In this document: positions 1 through 6,588 of the stretch, in pieces
How the letters are laid out: each line of letters begins with the position of its first letter
Numbering within the stretch: the first letter of the stretch is position 1
Assembly (NCBI GenBank): GCA_021838985.1
Contig: JAKCCC010000069.1
Location: 1 to 8,020 of the forward strand
Reading direction: 5' to 3'
Origin: Planctomycetota bacterium
Lineage (GTDB): Bacteria; Planctomycetota; Phycisphaerae; WQYP01
Length of the DNA: 8,020 nucleotides
The notes under the pieces: generated by a model
What the model was told of the DNA's origin: nothing
What the model saw: the letters and a program-made list of their open reading frames with translations, nothing else
Databases searched by the model: none
Position numbers and translations under genes: made by a program

Positions 1-80
1 GACCGGGAAAAGCCACGGCACTTCGGATCGTACGAGCTACTGGGACCGGCCGGAAGCCGCGTCTCAATCGCCGCATTCAT
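1..80 (-). CDS. Possible 5' end of a minus-strand gene (partial)
   Basis: A minus-strand reading frame opens at an ATG at 80-78 and stays open to the window edge (26 codons, beginning MNAAIETRLPAG). An AGGA at 91-88 lies 7 nt before that ATG, a good ribosome-binding spacing. It would be the next gene after the UbiD decarboxylase on the same strand, so a third member of an rpsA-ubiD transcription unit is possible. The peptide is too short to recognise any family. A plus-strand frame is also open from base 1 but runs on into the antisense of ubiD, so it is less likely. Low confidence: 80 nt without a stop is common by chance. Confidence 0.2.
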   Translation of the reverse strand, partial: MNAAIETRLPAGPSSSYDPKCRGFSR

Positions 81-94
81 TCCGCATTCCTACC

Positions 95-117
95 TAGCAT
101 CGGCCAATCGGATGCTA
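95..117. repeat. Small inverted repeat (hairpin) after ubiD
   Basis: TAGCATC (95-101) and GATGCTA (111-117) form a perfect 7-bp stem with a 9-nt loop, 29 nt past the ubiD stop. There is no T-run on either side, so it is not a standard intrinsic terminator. It may be a weak 3'-end or processing hairpin, or simply an intergenic palindrome. Confidence 0.35.
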
Positions 118-145
118 AATGCCGGATGCCAAGTGCTGATTCCCT

Positions 146-1669
146 TCAAAACCCATATTCTTTCCAGCGTTTGGTCACTAACGCCACCGTGGCCGCATCC
201 ATGGTAATCTCCTGTGGCCAATCGCGCACCGTCCCCTCGCCCGGCCACTTGCGCGTTGCATCAATTCCCATTTTGCTACCGGCGCCCTCGGCGGGCGCGG
301 CATGGTCCAAAATGTCCAGGGGCCCCTCGGCAATGAAGGTATCCCGCCGCGGGTCCACATTGGCCGCCACGTAGAACAGCACTGCATCAAGATTGTGCAC
401 GTCCACGTGTTCATCCACCACGATGACCAATTTGGTCCACGCCATCTGCCCGGCGCCCCAGATGGCATGAATCACTTTCCGGGCATGATACGGATATTCC
501 TTGCGTATCTTCACCACCGCACAATTATGAAAAACGCCGAACATCGGCAGATCATAGTCGATAATGTCGGGAATCAGCATCTGCAGCAGCGGCAGAAAAA
601 TCCGCTCCGTGGCTTTACCCAGGTAGTAATCCTCCTGCGGCGGCTTTCCTACGATCGTGGTCGGATAGACCGGATTTTTCCGATGGGTAATGGCGCTGAC
701 GCGATAAACCGGATAGCGATCGGCCAGGGAATAAAAGCCCGTATGGTCCCCGAAGGGTCCTTCCAGAATCGTCTCCACCGGGTCCACCCAGCCTTCGATC
801 ACGATTTCCGCATGCACCGGCACATCCAAGGGAATAGTCTTGCAGCGCACCAGATCCAGGCCGCGTCCCAATAAAAATCCCGCAAAAATATGTTCATCCA
901 TCCCCGCCGGCAACGGGGCGGTGGCGGCATAGGGCAACACACTTTCCCCACCAAGCACAATGGCCAACGGACAGGGCCGGCCCAGTTTCGCCCACGCCCG
1001 GAAATGCCGCGCTCCGTCATGGTGTCGATGCCAGTGCATCGCGGTCAGGGTTTTGTCAAAAACTTGCGCCCGGTACATGCCCATATTGCGCACGTGTGTT
1101 TCCGGATGTTCCGTCACCATCTGGCCGAACGTGATGTAGCGGCCGCCATCCGCAGGCCAACATTGAATAACCGGCAATTGATTCAGATCCGCGTCATCCG
1201 TGCGCACCACCTGTTGGCACAGCGCCGCGCCCGAACGCACCTTGGGCGCATAACCGGCCAGTTTCAGCAGATCCCATCCTCGGCGCACCTTGTCCCTCAG
1301 CCCCTTCGGCAGTTCCGGGCGAGCGAGTTCGGCGATGCGGGCGGCCAGTTCATCGAAACTACCGCAGCCCAAGGCCATCTGCAGGCGCTGGTAGGAGCCC
1401 AAGGTATTGATAGCCAGGGGGATAGAACTGCCCTGGATGTGTTCAAACAGCAGGGCCTGATTGCAAGCTCCGGTTCCGAATTGCGGCTGGGGCGGGCCGA
1501 AAGGCGCTCGGCCCGCCGCCGGATATTGGCCGTCGCGGGTCGGGGCTTTGCTGACCCGATCGGCAATCTCCGCCACCTCCAGCCTTGGATCAACCAGTGG
1601 GGTGATCCGCCGCAGCTCTCCCGCCTTCTCCAGCGCGGTCAGAAAGTCCTGTAAGGTCTCGTAGGCCAT
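146..1669 (-). CDS. ubiD: UbiD-family prFMN-dependent decarboxylase
   Basis: This 507-aa cytosolic enzyme belongs to the UbiD family, which performs non-oxidative (de)carboxylation of aromatic or unsaturated acids using prenylated FMN made by UbiX. Recalled E. coli UbiD (about 497 aa) aligns along nearly the whole length. The cofactor/metal and catalytic residues look intact: N195 and R200 in NMGMYR, H216 in the HRHHDGA stretch, E259 in MDEH, and E303/D308 in EGPFGDHTG. The C-terminal half has GKPP (341-344) and the family signature SKMGIDATRKWPGE (465-478). A segment of about 26 residues (roughly 44-70) between KAP and ALLFE is absent from E. coli UbiD; see the hairpin at 1491-1517. The ATG at 1669 is preceded by only a weak GGA, and the gene starts 49 nt after rpsA on the same strand. 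The substrate is unknown: ubiquinone-type and futalosine menaquinone (MqnL-like) roles are both possible, and no ubiX is in the window. Confidence 0.95.
   Translation of the reverse strand: MAYETLQDFLTALEKAGELRRITPLVDPRLEVAEIADRVSKAPTRDGQYPAAGRAPFGPPQPQFGTGACNQALLFEHIQGSSIPLAINTLGSYQRLQMALGCGSFDELAARIAELARPELPKGLRDKVRRGWDLLKLAGYAPKVRSGAALCQQVVRTDDADLNQLPVIQCWPADGGRYITFGQMVTEHPETHVRNMGMYRAQVFDKTLTAMHWHRHHDGARHFRAWAKLGRPCPLAIVLGGESVLPYAATAPLPAGMDEHIFAGFLLGRGLDLVRCKTIPLDVPVHAEIVIEGWVDPVETILEGPFGDHTGFYSLADRYPVYRVSAITHRKNPVYPTTIVGKPPQEDYYLGKATERIFLPLLQMLIPDIIDYDLPMFGVFHNCAVVKIRKEYPYHARKVIHAIWGAGQMAWTKLVIVVDEHVDVHNLDAVLFYVAANVDPRRDTFIAEGPLDILDHAAPAEGAGSKMGIDATRKWPGEGTVRDWPQEITMDAATVALVTKRWKEYGF
1491..1517. 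repeat. Perfect 10-bp-stem hairpin inside ubiD
   Basis: GGCGGGCCGA (1491-1500), loop AAGGCGC (1501-1507) and TCGGCCCGCC (1508-1517) form a perfect GC-rich hairpin. It lies inside the coding sequence and encodes roughly UbiD residues 52-60 (AGRAPFGPP). These residues sit in the middle of the segment missing from E. coli UbiD. The coincidence of a strong palindrome with a protein insertion suggests an in-frame palindromic element, comparable in principle to the palindromic elements found inside rickettsial genes. No second copy was seen in this window. Confidence 0.55.
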
Positions 1670-1718
1670 GGTGACAAGTTATCCGTGGTTCAGGTTCTGG
1701 TGGACCCGCCAATCACCA

Positions 1719-3425
1719 TTACGAGCCTTCCAGTCCGCCGCGATATTTCTTAGCCGGCGGGATTGGTTCGGGGTCGGAGCCGCCCTGGGCGCGCTTCAGC
1801 GACAGACCGATCTTGCGGTTTTCCAAGTCCACCCGCAGGATTTTGACTTCCACCTCATCGTCGATCTTGACCACATCCTGCGGCGCCGCCACCTTCTGAT
1901 CGGAAAGCTCGCTGATGTGCAGCAACCCCTCCAGCCCTGGTTCCAATTCCACGAACACGCCGAAATTGGTGATTTTGGTAACTTTGCCCTTGACGATCAT
2001 GCCGGGGTGATAATTGGTCGGAATGGCGTGCAGCCAGGGGTCTTCGGTCAGTTGTTTGATGCCCAGGGAAACGCGGTTCTTTTCCCGGTCCACTCCCAGC
2101 ACCACGCAGCGCACCTGGTCGCCCTTGTGCAATATTTCCGCGGGATGAGTGATTTTGCGGGTCCACGTGATATCGCTGATGTGCAACATGCCATCGATGC
2201 CCTCCTCAATCTCGATAAACGCGCCATAATTGGTGATGTTGCAAACGGTGCCGGTGATCACGGTGCCGTTGGGATATTTTTCCGCCAGCACCGTCCAGGG
2301 ATTAAGCTCGGTCTGTTTGATGCCCAGGCTGATTTCCTGCTTGGCGGCGTTGACCTCCAGCACCACCACCTCCACTTCCTCGCCAACGGAAAGAACCTCA
2401 CCGGGATGGTTGATACGCTTGGTCCAGCTCATTTCAGAAATGTGCACCAGGCCTTCGACCCCATCCTCCAATTTGACGAAAGCGCCATAGGCCATGATGG
2501 TCGTGACCGTTCCTTTGAGCCGCATGCCCGGCAAATATTTCTGATCGACCTGCTCCCACGGAGAGGGCTGTTTCTGCTTAAGCCCCAGGGCTATTTTTTC
2601 TCTGGCCCGATCCACGCGCAGCACCAGTACTTCAATTTCCTGATCCACCTTGACCACGTCACCGGGATGATTCACCCGTCCCCAGCTCAGGTCGGTGATA
2701 TGCAACAGACCATCCACGCCGCCTAAGTCCACAAAGGCGCCGAAGTCGGCGATATTCTTCACCACGCCTTTACGCAGCTCGCCCACTTTCAGGTCGTCAA
2801 AGAACTTTTGCTTGGCTTCGCCGCGCTGGCGCTCCAACAGTTTGCGCCGGCTGATCACGATGTTGCGCCGCTCCTGGTCAATCTTAAGAATTTCCGCGTC
2901 GATGACCCGGCCGATAAATTCACCGATGTCCGCGGGGCGGCGTATGTCCACCTGGGAGGCCGGCAGAAAAACGGGCACGCCGATATCCACCAGCAGGCCA
3001 CCTTTGATCTTGCGGGTCACCTTGCCGGAAATCGGATCGCCCTCCTTCTTGGTGGTGACAATGGTTTCCCAGCCCCGGATCCGGTCGGCTTTACGTTTGG
3101 AAATCTGGATCAGACCCTGGTCGGATTCGACTTGTTCCAGCAACACCACCACTTCATCGCCAACTTCCACATCGCCCGGTTCGTCAAATTCGCGGGACAA
3201 CGAAAGCGTGCCTTCGCTTTTTAGCCCGATTTCCACCACCACGTCATCGCCACGGATATTAACAACCTTGCCTTTCAGCATGGCGCCATTCGTGAAATCC
3301 TTGCCGCGGCTTTGCAACAATTCGCCAACTTGGTTCTCATCCAGGTCCTTGAAGGTCTCGCGCACCTCTTTCCCGGCGTTTTGCTCGTCTAAGCCTAAGT
3401 CTTTCAACAGCGCGAAATTAACCAT
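1719..3425 (-). CDS. rpsA: 30S ribosomal protein S1
   Basis: This 568-aa protein binds mRNA on the small ribosomal subunit and helps initiate translation of weak-SD messages. Six tandem S1 (OB-fold) domains are visible at about 48-112, 130-195, 215-283, 300-370, 387-457 and 474-545. Domains 3-6 show the classic pattern, for example ADFGAFVDL, GLLHITDLSW, VNHPGDV and REKIALGLKQ. E. coli S1 also has six domains (557 aa). The first about 47 residues are a charged leader, and the tail (548-568) is Gly/Pro/Lys-rich. The ATG at 3425 is the natural start: MVNFALLKDL leads into domain 1. Its nearest SD-like stretch, GAGAGG, is 12 nt upstream, which is long, but S1 genes are often not SD-led and are autoregulated. 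ubiD follows 49 nt downstream with no clear terminator between them. A candidate promoter lies at 3624-3652. Confidence 0.97.
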   Translation of the reverse strand: MVNFALLKDLGLDEQNAGKEVRETFKDLDENQVGELLQSRGKDFTNGAMLKGKVVNIRGDDVVVEIGLKSEGTLSLSREFDEPGDVEVGDEVVVLLEQVESDQGLIQISKRKADRIRGWETIVTTKKEGDPISGKVTRKIKGGLLVDIGVPVFLPASQVDIRRPADIGEFIGRVIDAEILKIDQERRNIVISRRKLLERQRGEAKQKFFDDLKVGELRKGVVKNIADFGAFVDLGGVDGLLHITDLSWGRVNHPGDVVKVDQEIEVLVLRVDRAREKIALGLKQKQPSPWEQVDQKYLPGMRLKGTVTTIMAYGAFVKLEDGVEGLVHISEMSWTKRINHPGEVLSVGEEVEVVVLEVNAAKQEISLGIKQTELNPWTVLAEKYPNGTVITGTVCNITNYGAFIEIEEGIDGMLHISDITWTRKITHPAEILHKGDQVRCVVLGVDREKNRVSLGIKQLTEDPWLHAIPTNYHPGMIVKGKVTKITNFGVFVELEPGLEGLLHISELSDQKVAAPQDVVKIDDEVEVKILRVDLENRKIGLSLKRAQGGSDPEPIPPAKKYRGGLEGS

Positions 3426-3499
3426 GACTGTTCATAACCTCTCACCGCTAGCCCGGGGTAATCGTTCAGGCGGGAAGTAAAAATCACCGCGGATTTGGC

Positions 3500-3521
3500 C
3501 GGCGGCCGCACCGCGCCGCCG
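3500..3521. repeat. GC-rich hairpin in the rpsA leader
   Basis: CGGCGGC (3500-3506) and GCCGCCG (3515-3521) form a perfect 7-bp GC stem with an 8-nt loop. It sits about 75 nt before the rpsA start, inside the leader predicted from the promoter at 3624-3652. It could belong to an autoregulatory 5' structure of the kind S1 messages use, or could end readthrough from the AraC gene. It has no adjacent T-run. The rest of 3426-3682 holds no convincing gene. Confidence 0.3.
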
Positions 3522-3623
3522 CCAGCCTCCGGACCGTCGGAATGCCGGATCACGCCGGGATCAATGCCGCGGCGGGAGAGAACTGCTACTCCGCCCGCAC
3601 CGTTGTCCAAGCGATAAAATATC

Positions 3624-3652
3624 AGTTTACGAGCAATAAGTCTGGCTGGCAA
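3624..3652 (-). promoter_or_regulatory. Candidate sigma70 promoter for rpsA
   Basis: On the minus strand, TTGCCA (3652-3647) is followed after exactly 17 nt by TAAACT (3629-3624), within a local AT-rich pocket of otherwise GC-rich DNA. Transcription would start near 3617, giving an rpsA leader of about 190 nt. The -10 matches consensus at 4 of 6 positions, so this is a reasonable but unproven call. Confidence 0.35.
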
Positions 3653-3682
3653 GCCTATCCGAAAAGTCCCGGCGCCGCGGAT

Positions 3683-4642
3683 CTACCACCCCCTGCTTTG
3701 CAATCGATACCGCCGGGGCGTTTGCCCCAGGGTAGCGCGGAAACGCCGGGCCAGATAGGCACTGTCCGGGTAACCGACATGCTGAGCGACTTGAGCCAAT
3801 TTACTATCCGTATGGGCCAGCAGCCGGCAGGCTTCTTCCAGACGGAGGCGATTGCGGTATTGAGCGATCCCCATACCCATCCGCCGCGCGAAGCTCCGCG
3901 AAAGATGACCGGGGCTTAAGTGAACTTTTTCCGCCAATTGCCGGAGCGAGTCGTGGTGGCGCGGGTTCTGTTCGAGCTGCATGACCGTATCAAACACCGC
4001 CCGTTGCGCCCGATCCGGCAAATGAACCGATTCCGAGACAGCACCCGGATCCGGTGGCACCCCGGCGGGGCCGCGCAGCGCCGCCCGGGCCTGAACCCGA
4101 ACAATTAACGCCAGGAATCGCAGCAGCGATCCCACCGCCATCGCTTCCCAGGCTCTGCGCCGACTGCGTTGTTCCGCCATGATCCGTTCGAGCGTTTCCA
4201 GAACCATCTCCGCTTCCGTGGGCAGCGCGTGGAACACCAGCGGCGGGGTTTCACGCGGGCGCTTCAGCGGCCGGGTAAACAGGTCAAATGCCGCCGGTTC
4301 CTGGCGCAGCGGCAGCAACAGCTGGTGCATCATCCGCCGATCGATCAGGCAATTAATCAGCGTCAAATTGTCCGGATTTTCATAGGCGTGCCACGCCAGC
4401 GGACGAATAATGATCAGGTCTCCCGGACGCAGCATGCGCACGCCCACGGCGGTGTGATGTCGGACCGTGCCCGCCTCGATGAACACTATTTCGTGAAAAA
4501 CATGATCGTGGGGACCGGTGGCGGCGTGATGCCGGATCCGCCAAACGCTGGCCCCACCCCGGCCCGGAGCGTGCGCGGACGGCCAGTACAAGGTGGATAA
4601 CGCCGCGGGCGGGGAGGGGGACCGAATTGAGCTCATGGCCAT
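3683..4642 (-). CDS. AraC-family transcriptional regulator with cupin sensor domain
   Basis: This 319-aa cytosolic DNA-binding protein has the AraC layout. The N-terminal cupin-like sensor (about 30-105) includes H45-x-H47 and HEIVFIEAG (from H50), then RPGDLIII (72-79). A linker follows, then two C-terminal helix-turn-helix motifs at about 233-251 (LRQLAEKVHLSPGHLSRSF) and 282-301 (LAQVAQHVGYPDSAYLARRF), closed by LGQTPRRYR. Cupin AraC proteins of this type often sense sugars. The frame extends to a TTG at 4648, and ATG codons lie at 4642 and 4636. I take 4642, but none has a clear SD, so expression may be low. It is divergent from the oxidoreductase gene at 4732, which makes that gene set its likely target, and its candidate promoter overlaps the promoter of those genes. 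The ligand is unknown. Confidence 0.93.
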   Translation of the reverse strand: MAMSSIRSPSPPAALSTLYWPSAHAPGRGGASVWRIRHHAATGPHDHVFHEIVFIEAGTVRHHTAVGVRMLRPGDLIIIRPLAWHAYENPDNLTLINCLIDRRMMHQLLLPLRQEPAAFDLFTRPLKRPRETPPLVFHALPTEAEMVLETLERIMAEQRSRRRAWEAMAVGSLLRFLALIVRVQARAALRGPAGVPPDPGAVSESVHLPDRAQRAVFDTVMQLEQNPRHHDSLRQLAEKVHLSPGHLSRSFARRMGMGIAQYRNRLRLEEACRLLAHTDSKLAQVAQHVGYPDSAYLARRFRATLGQTPRRYRLQSRGW

Positions 4643-4656
4643 GCGCAAAAAAAGCC

Positions 4657-4673
4657 AAAATGTTGGTTATTTT
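4657..4673. promoter_or_regulatory. Inverted repeat, possible operator between divergent genes
   Basis: AAAAT (4657-4661) and ATTTT (4669-4673) are separated by GTTGGTT. With the flanking CC (4655-4656) and AGG (4674-4676) the imperfect symmetry is a little wider. It covers the -10 and predicted start point of the AraC promoter. AraC proteins more often use direct repeats, so operator function is a guess. Confidence 0.2.
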
Positions 4674-4697
4674 AGGACTTGACGCCGCAGGTCGCAA
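4669..4697 (-). promoter_or_regulatory. Candidate sigma70 promoter for the AraC gene
   Basis: On the minus strand, TTGCGA (4697-4692) is followed after 17 nt by TAAAAT (4674-4669), a 5-of-6 match to the -10 consensus. The start point would be near 4662, leaving a leader of about 20 nt without a clear SD before the ATG at 4642. It overlaps the opposite-strand promoter at 4679-4707. Confidence 0.45.
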
Positions 4698-4707
4698 CGG
4701 GCATAGT
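4679..4707 (+). promoter_or_regulatory. Candidate sigma70 promoter for the catabolic gene set
   Basis: TTGACG (4679-4684), a 5-of-6 match to the -35 consensus, is followed after 17 nt by CATAGT (4702-4707), a 4-of-6 -10. Transcription would start near 4714, just before the AAGGAG of the first oxidoreductase gene. It lies in the short divergent region and shares 4679-4697 with the AraC promoter, so the two cannot easily be occupied together. Confidence 0.5.
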
Positions 4708-4718
4708 GGACGGTGTTT

Positions 4719-4724
4719 AAGGAG
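4719..4724 (+). promoter_or_regulatory. Ribosome-binding site fixing the start of oxidoreductase 1
   Basis: AAGGAG lies 7 nt before the ATG at 4732. This selects that ATG over an upstream in-frame TTG at 4627, which would add 35 residues before the Rossmann fold and overlap the AraC gene. Confidence 0.7.
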
Positions 4725-4731
4725 TATCGGA

Positions 4732-5727
4732 ATGCTTAACGTAGCGGTGGTGGGCATGGGTGGTATCGGCAACAATCACGCCGGGTGCTACAAAAATAAC
4801 AAGGCGGTCAAACTGGTGGCCGTCTGCGATGTCATTCGGGAAAAAGCCGAGCAGGCGGGCCAAAAATGGGAATGCCGGGCGTTCGGGTCCATCCAAGAAA
4901 TGCTCGAAGCCGGCCTGGACATCCAGGCCGTCAGCATGACCACGAAGGGCGCGGAAAACGGCGGCGATCATTATCAGCCGACGATGGAACTGCTGCGTGC
5001 CGGGGTCGCGGTCCTTGGGGAAAAGCCGATTTCGAATAAGATCCCGGAGGCCCGGGAAATGGTGGCGCTGGCGAAGCAGAAAAAGATTCCGTACGCCATC
5101 AATTTAAATCATCGCTTTACGCCAGCGGCGCGGAAGGCCAAAGAGTGGATGCAGCAGGGGCGGCTGGGCGAATTGCATCTGCTGAACATGACCATGTGGA
5201 TCAATAATCCTGCGGAAACCAGCCCCCATTTCCACATGCGCGCCTTACATCCCCACTCCATTGACGTGATGCGTTACTTCGGCGGCGATATTCACAAAGT
5301 CCAGGCGTTCTTCAAAAAGGGGGCCGGCCGCACCATCTGGTCCAACGTGCAGATGAACGTGCTTTTCGCCAACGGTGCGGTCGGGCATTTAACCGGCAGC
5401 TATGACGCCGGGGTCGGTTATGGTTTGGAAACCTGCGATATCGTCGGCTCCAAGGGCCGGGTGGTGATTGAGGAAGCCTGCGAGCGGCTGGCGTTCCATA
5501 ACCGTTTATCCAAAGAGACGGAACGGTACGACTATTTGGGAGGCATGTTGGGTTTCGGTGATACCTTCCAGTCGCGCCTTAATGCATGGGTTGACGATCT
5601 GATAAAAAAGACACCGCCGGAAAAAATCGACGGCAAAGCCGAAGATGCGTTGAAAGCCCAGCTGGTGATTGAGGCGGCCATCGAATCCTGGGATAAGGGA
5701 ACCGTGGTCACCGTACCGGCGGCGTAG
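4732..5727 (+). CDS. Gfo/Idh/MocA-family oxidoreductase 1
   Basis: This 331-aa protein is predicted to be a cytosolic NAD(P)-dependent sugar or cyclitol dehydrogenase. The N-terminal Rossmann fold (about 1-120) begins LNVAVVGMGGIGNNHAG with a GxGxxG-like dinucleotide loop at 8-13. E97-K98-P99 carries the family's catalytic Lys. The C-terminal alpha/beta domain has NHRF (126-129) and HPHSID (173-178). H175 fits the family's catalytic His, but the Asp four residues before it in the usual DxGxH pattern is Ala (A171), and Gly is His (H173). No signal peptide is present. It is the first gene after the divergent promoter, with a strong SD, and is followed by a 62-nt gap and the isomerase gene. The AraC regulator next door is its likely controller. 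The exact substrate cannot be read from sequence. Confidence 0.93.
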   Translation: MLNVAVVGMGGIGNNHAGCYKNNKAVKLVAVCDVIREKAEQAGQKWECRAFGSIQEMLEAGLDIQAVSMTTKGAENGGDHYQPTMELLRAGVAVLGEKPISNKIPEAREMVALAKQKKIPYAINLNHRFTPAARKAKEWMQQGRLGELHLLNMTMWINNPAETSPHFHMRALHPHSIDVMRYFGGDIHKVQAFFKKGAGRTIWSNVQMNVLFANGAVGHLTGSYDAGVGYGLETCDIVGSKGRVVIEEACERLAFHNRLSKETERYDYLGGMLGFGDTFQSRLNAWVDDLIKKTPPEKIDGKAEDALKAQLVIEAAIESWDKGTVVTVPAA

Positions 5728-5789
5728 CGGCACCGCGCGCGTTAAAAAATGGAACCTCCGACCTATAACTTTAAACCTAGGGAGCTACC

Positions 5790-6587
5790 ATGAAACTTGG
5801 CTTAAACTCGGTCTTGTTCGGCGGTCATGATCTGGAGACGGCTTTCCGCTGGACCGCGGCCAGCGGTTACGATGGCCTTGAGATTTCCGCTATCGACGGT
5901 ATGAGCGAGCACCTGGTATTGGATCGCTGGAAAGAGCTGGCCGGCCCCATCAAGGCTCTCTCGGCGAAGTATAAACTGCCGGTCACCGCGATGGAGCAGC
6001 CGTCGCAGGATCCTCAGAAGATGGAGAAAGCCTATCAAGCAGCGGTGGAAATCGGTATTCCCGTGATCAACTGCGGGCCGGGTGGGAAAACGGGCGATGA
6101 AGCCAGCCTGCGGCAAGCGATCGATAATTTAGGCAAGTTGGCGGATCGCGCCGGCCATTACGGCGTAACCCTGTGCGTGAAGGCGCACGTGGGTGCGTCG
6201 ATTTGGAATACCGAAACCTCGCTGCGGGCGCTGCGGGAAATTGCCTCGCCCCACTTCGGCCTCGATATGGACCCCAGCCACATTTATCGAGCGGGAGAAA
6301 ATCCCGTCGAGGCATTGCGGGCGGTGGTTTCCCGCATGCGCCACGTGCATATTCGCGATTGCAAAGGTCGCCAGCAAAGTCCCGGTACGCCGGAAATGCA
6401 GGCCAACGGTCGTGGTGATATTGACCTGCTGGGTTATATACGGACCCTGCACGAACATGGCTACACGGGACCAGTCAATCTGGAGGTCATTGGCGCGAAG
6501 GGTTATGACGTTACCCGCTGCGCCGTGATTGCGGCGGAAGCGCGCGGTCATATGCAGGCGTGCCTGCAGGCGTGCGGAGCCCGCTGA
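5790..6587 (+). CDS. Sugar phosphate isomerase/epimerase (xylose isomerase-like TIM barrel)
   Basis: This 265-aa protein has the AP-endonuclease-2/xylose-isomerase-like TIM-barrel fold, whose members isomerise, epimerise, dehydrate or eliminate sugars using a divalent metal. Visible strand-end motifs are GLEIS (E31), DMDPSH (D161, H164), RHVHIRD (H187, D190) and NLEVIG (E232). The strand that usually supplies a metal-binding Glu (typical ENH) reads VKAHVG, so Lys131 replaces Glu while H133 remains. GRGDIDL (208-214) is a family-like loop. There is no signal peptide. AGGGAG ends 5 nt before the ATG. The C-terminus holds a short tandem repeat (MQAC-LQAC), and the next gene starts one base after the stop, so translation is probably coupled. 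It likely acts on the ketone made by a neighbouring dehydrogenase. Confidence 0.9.
   Translation: MKLGLNSVLFGGHDLETAFRWTAASGYDGLEISAIDGMSEHLVLDRWKELAGPIKALSAKYKLPVTAMEQPSQDPQKMEKAYQAAVEIGIPVINCGPGGKTGDEASLRQAIDNLGKLADRAGHYGVTLCVKAHVGASIWNTETSLRALREIASPHFGLDMDPSHIYRAGENPVEALRAVVSRMRHVHIRDCKGRQQSPGTPEMQANGRGDIDLLGYIRTLHEHGYTGPVNLEVIGAKGYDVTRCAVIAAEARGHMQACLQACGAR
6552..6575 (+). repeat. 12-bp tandem duplication at the 3' end of the isomerase gene
   Basis: TGCAGGCGTGC occurs at 6553-6563 and again at 6565-6575 (period 12, 11 exact bases). It encodes QAC twice at the protein's end. The junction forms the 10-bp palindrome GCCTGCAGGC (6562-6571). The second copy ends at the CGGAG that serves as SD for the next gene, so it may affect coupling. 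Confidence 0.6.
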
Positions 6588-6588
6588 C

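Noticed and set aside
890..1654. Plus-strand ORF of 254 codons opposite ubiD
   Set aside because: It is the antisense of a well-conserved UbiD protein with intact catalytic motifs; the product resembles nothing and is rich in Arg, His and Gln.
1670..1718. Terminator between rpsA and ubiD
   Set aside because: Only a weak TGGTG/CACCA pairing with an 11-nt loop and no T-run was found, so a terminator is not supported.
1668..2726. Long plus-strand ORF of 352 codons opposite rpsA
   Set aside because: It is the antisense of six-domain S1 coding sequence; its repeated His/Asp-rich pattern simply mirrors the S1 repeats, and the minus-strand product is unmistakable.
3481..3495. AAATC/GATTT inverted repeat as a terminator of the AraC gene
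   Set aside because: The stem has only five mostly A-T pairs and a very short T-run, and it lies almost 190 nt past the AraC stop inside the likely rpsA leader.
3404..3652. Minus-strand ORF of 82 codons in the rpsA upstream region
   Set aside because: It opens at a TTG that coincides with the candidate -35 box, overlaps the rpsA start in another frame, has no SD and no recognisable motif.
3542..3919. Plus-strand ORF of 125 codons at the end of the AraC gene
   Set aside because: About two thirds of it is antisense to the AraC helix-turn-helix region, and there is no SD or family resemblance.
4627..4731. N-terminal extension of oxidoreductase 1 from a TTG at 4627
   Set aside because: The extra 35 residues precede a normal Rossmann start, overlap the AraC gene and both promoters, and the AAGGAG at 4719-4724 clearly serves the ATG at 4732.
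6529..6588. N-terminal extension of oxidoreductase 2 inside the isomerase gene
   Set aside because: The 20 added residues are Arg-rich out-of-frame reading of the isomerase gene; the ATG at 6589 has a good SD and starts the fold at once.
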